DNA of 7,568 nucleotides, from the NCBI GenBank assembly GCA_904501895.1, contig CAJGCX010000082.1, forward strand, positions 1 through 7,568, in the 5' to 3' direction. A program made the position numbers and the translations under genes. The stretch is from Clostridiaceae bacterium (GTDB lineage: Bacteria; Bacillota; Clostridia; Oscillospirales; Acutalibacteraceae). Below are positions 6,228 through 7,568 of the stretch, one piece after another (the first letter of the stretch is position 1; each line of letters opens with the position of its first letter). A model generated the notes under the pieces. The model made no database searches. It was not told the origin of the DNA and worked only from the letters and a program-made list of their open reading frames with translations.

Positions 6228-6992
6228 ATGACTGACGCAAGAACTATGGCGTACATCAATATGTATGCTGTTCTTGGCACATTGGAAAATCTTTGCGAGC
6301 TTGACAGCAAGGCTAAGGAGATTATCTCATCTCTCGATAAGCCTGTTTCATTAGCTTTCGACGTTAAGGACGGTCCAAGTGCTACACTCACATTCTCAAA
6401 AAACGGATGCCGTATGGACGATGGCGTCAACAGCAACTGCGATATTAAGATTCCTGTATCCTCTTGCGAAAAATTCAACAAAATCATCGATGGTGTGGTT
6501 ACACCAATCCCTACAAAGGGTCTTACTAAGGTAGGTTTCCTTTTGAAAACATTTACAGCTCTTACTGACAGACTTACAGAAGTAATGAGACCAAGTGCAG
6601 AGGCTCTTAAGGACCCTGACTTCTTCAAACTCAACACTCTCTGTACATTCTACACAGTTTCTGTTGCTATTTCACAGATTGGTAATCAGGATGCTATCGG
6701 TAAGTTCAGTGCTTCAAACATTGTTGACGGTGATATTCAGATTGGTATCACAAACGAGGTTTATTCAACTATCCGTGTTAAAAACAATCACATGATTACA
6801 ATCAAGCAGGCTCCTGAAAAGCCAAGAGCAATTATGGAATTCTGTGACATCCCACTTGCAAACGCTCTTTTCGCTGGTACAGTTAACTCAATTGACCATG
6901 TTGGTAACGGTAACATCACAATCCGTGGTCTTATCTCAATGGTTGACAACGTAAACCGTATCCTTGACAGAGTTGGATTGTACTTAGCATAA
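6228..6992 (+). CDS. SCP2 (sterol carrier)-like lipid/hydrophobic ligand-binding protein, tentative
   Basis: 254 residues, no signal peptide, probably cytoplasmic. By eye it resembles the SCP2 fold, small proteins that hold lipids or other hydrophobic ligands in a tunnel. The N-terminal half has strands SLAFDV and ATLTFS (41-58), then CDIKIPVSSCEKFNKIIDGV (71-90). The C-terminal half repeats the theme: DIQIGI (169-174), TIRVKNNHMITIKQ (181-194), AIMEFCDIPLANALFAGTVN (201-220) and GNITIRG (228-234), closing with MVDNVNRILDRVGLYL. The G.i.irG pattern after an acidic-hydrophobic helix is typical of SCP2 domains. The two CDI...G.V blocks suggest an internal duplication or two half-domains. The start at 6228 is fixed by AGGAGG; the first of a divergently transcribed operon, with the aminotransferase gene 13 nt downstream. 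The ligand is unknown; a role in presenting or sequestering a hydrophobic substrate or product of the neighbouring enzyme is inference only. Confidence 0.75.
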   Translation: MTDARTMAYINMYAVLGTLENLCELDSKAKEIISSLDKPVSLAFDVKDGPSATLTFSKNGCRMDDGVNSNCDIKIPVSSCEKFNKIIDGVVTPIPTKGLTKVGFLLKTFTALTDRLTEVMRPSAEALKDPDFFKLNTLCTFYTVSVAISQIGNQDAIGKFSASNIVDGDIQIGITNEVYSTIRVKNNHMITIKQAPEKPRAIMEFCDIPLANALFAGTVNSIDHVGNGNITIRGLISMVDNVNRILDRVGLYLA

Positions 6993-6997
6993 GGAGG
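6992..6997 (+). promoter_or_regulatory. Shine-Dalgarno of the aminotransferase gene
   Basis: AGGAGG overlaps the last base of the upstream TAA stop and lies 8 nt before the ATG at 7006. The same spacing is used by the gene before it, which supports co-expression of the pair from one transcript. Confidence 0.88.
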
Positions 6998-7005
6998 ACA
7001 GTAAA

Positions 7006-7568
7006 ATGAGTAAATTCCCATTATATGATACAACAAAAAGCCGTGAGATGTTCAGTCGTGCATCACAGGTTATCCCTGGCGGTATCTACGGTCACTTGGG
7101 CCCTGCAGAAGGTCAGTGGATTCCTGTTAACAGATGGCCATCTTTTGCAGAAAAGGCACAGGGCTCTTACTTCTGGGACGTTGACGGCAACAAATACATC
7201 GACTATATGTGTGCTTACGGTCCTAACGTGCTTGGTTACAACGACCCTGACGTTGACGCTGCTGCTCTTGCACAGCTCAAGCTTGGTAACTGTACAACAG
7301 CACCTGGTAAGGTTATGGTTGAATGTGCAGAAACTCTTGTTGATACAGTTGCTTGTGCTGACTGGGCATTCTTCTGTAAAAACGGTTCTGACACAACAAC
7401 TCTTGCAACAATGGCAGCAAGAGCACATACACATAAGAAAAAGATTATTTTCTTGAAATACTACTACCACGGGGATTTCCCATGGGCACAGAAGATTGAC
7501 TACCCAGGTATCACTCCTGAAGACGTAGCAAACAACATTATCGTTCCTTGGTTTGACCTTGATGCAAT
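7006..7568 (+). CDS. Class III PLP-dependent aminotransferase, N-terminal part (3' end cut by the window)
   Basis: 187 complete codons are visible and the frame is open to the window end. Pyridoxal-phosphate enzyme of fold type I, class III (the glutamate-1-semialdehyde aminomutase/ornithine aminotransferase group), moving an amino group to or within a carbonyl substrate in the cytoplasm. Seen in order: SREMFSRASQVIPGG (12-26), FWDVDGNKYIDYMCAYGPNV (56-75), LGYNDPDV (76-83), CKNGSDTTTLATMAARA (124-140), where the NGSD-TT loop binds the PLP phosphate, and KYYYHGDFPW (151-160), with the YHG typical of the cofactor ring-stacking site. The catalytic Lys would lie beyond the window. It is not a standard HemL: after PGG it has IYGHLGPAEG rather than the usual VNSPVR. 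The visible part is therefore best called an aspartate aminotransferase-family/HemL-like enzyme of unknown substrate. It is 13 nt downstream of the SCP2-like gene, with AGGAGG 8 nt before the ATG. Confidence 0.93.
   Translation, partial: MSKFPLYDTTKSREMFSRASQVIPGGIYGHLGPAEGQWIPVNRWPSFAEKAQGSYFWDVDGNKYIDYMCAYGPNVLGYNDPDVDAAALAQLKLGNCTTAPGKVMVECAETLVDTVACADWAFFCKNGSDTTTLATMAARAHTHKKKIIFLKYYYHGDFPWAQKIDYPGITPEDVANNIIVPWFDLDA

Noticed and set aside
7025..7470. Overlapping plus-strand and minus-strand frames over the aminotransferase start
   Set aside because: Both overlie the clearly conserved aminotransferase frame starting at 7006, and their Leu/Val/Thr/Cys-rich products match no family I recognise.

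Overview
The window looks like a chromosomal segment of a low-to-moderate GC Firmicute, most likely a gut Clostridia member of the Oscillospiraceae/Ruminococcaceae type. That placement is inferred from strong AGGAGG ribosome binding sites, a clostridial-style SecA with a C-terminal zinc motif, and an intergenic cluster of short hairpin repeats of a kind I remember from gut Clostridia. No mobile-element gene, tRNA, rRNA or CRISPR array is visible.

Layout. (1) Bases 1-776, plus strand: the 3' end of aspS (aspartyl-tRNA synthetase), followed 3 nt later by a small secreted or membrane protein, closed by a hairpin terminator. (2) Bases 777-1165: no credible gene. This stretch holds the terminator, a 7-bp tandem repeat, two composite hairpin-rich repeat elements (one apparently interrupted by a third) and a 13-bp-stem terminator that serves the minus strand and possibly both strands. 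(3) Bases 1166-5982, minus strand: a compact three-gene operon reading secA, then a zinc-ribbon/TPR membrane protein, then a small polytopic membrane protein. The gaps are 12 nt and then a 4-nt ATGA overlap, so the three are probably co-transcribed and the last two translationally coupled. (4) Bases 5983-6227: an AT-rich divergent promoter region with palindromic CATTAT motifs. (5) Bases 6228-7568, plus strand: a 254-aa protein with SCP2 (sterol carrier)-like features, then after 13 nt the start of a class III PLP-dependent aminotransferase that runs off the window.

Three starts differ from the longest possible reading. SecA should begin at 5982 (MSLFKKIFG), the SCP2-like protein at 6228 because an upstream in-frame ATG lies in front of its own Shine-Dalgarno, and the TPR protein at a TTG (3237) backed by a perfect AGGAGG.

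Housekeeping parts (aspS, secA) are ordinary. The parts most worth a second look are the uncharacterised pair of membrane proteins in the secA operon (one with a displaced metalloprotease-like His/Glu pattern), the SCP2-like/aminotransferase pair of unknown substrate, and the nested intergenic repeats. I do not see firm evidence for an entirely new multi-gene system.
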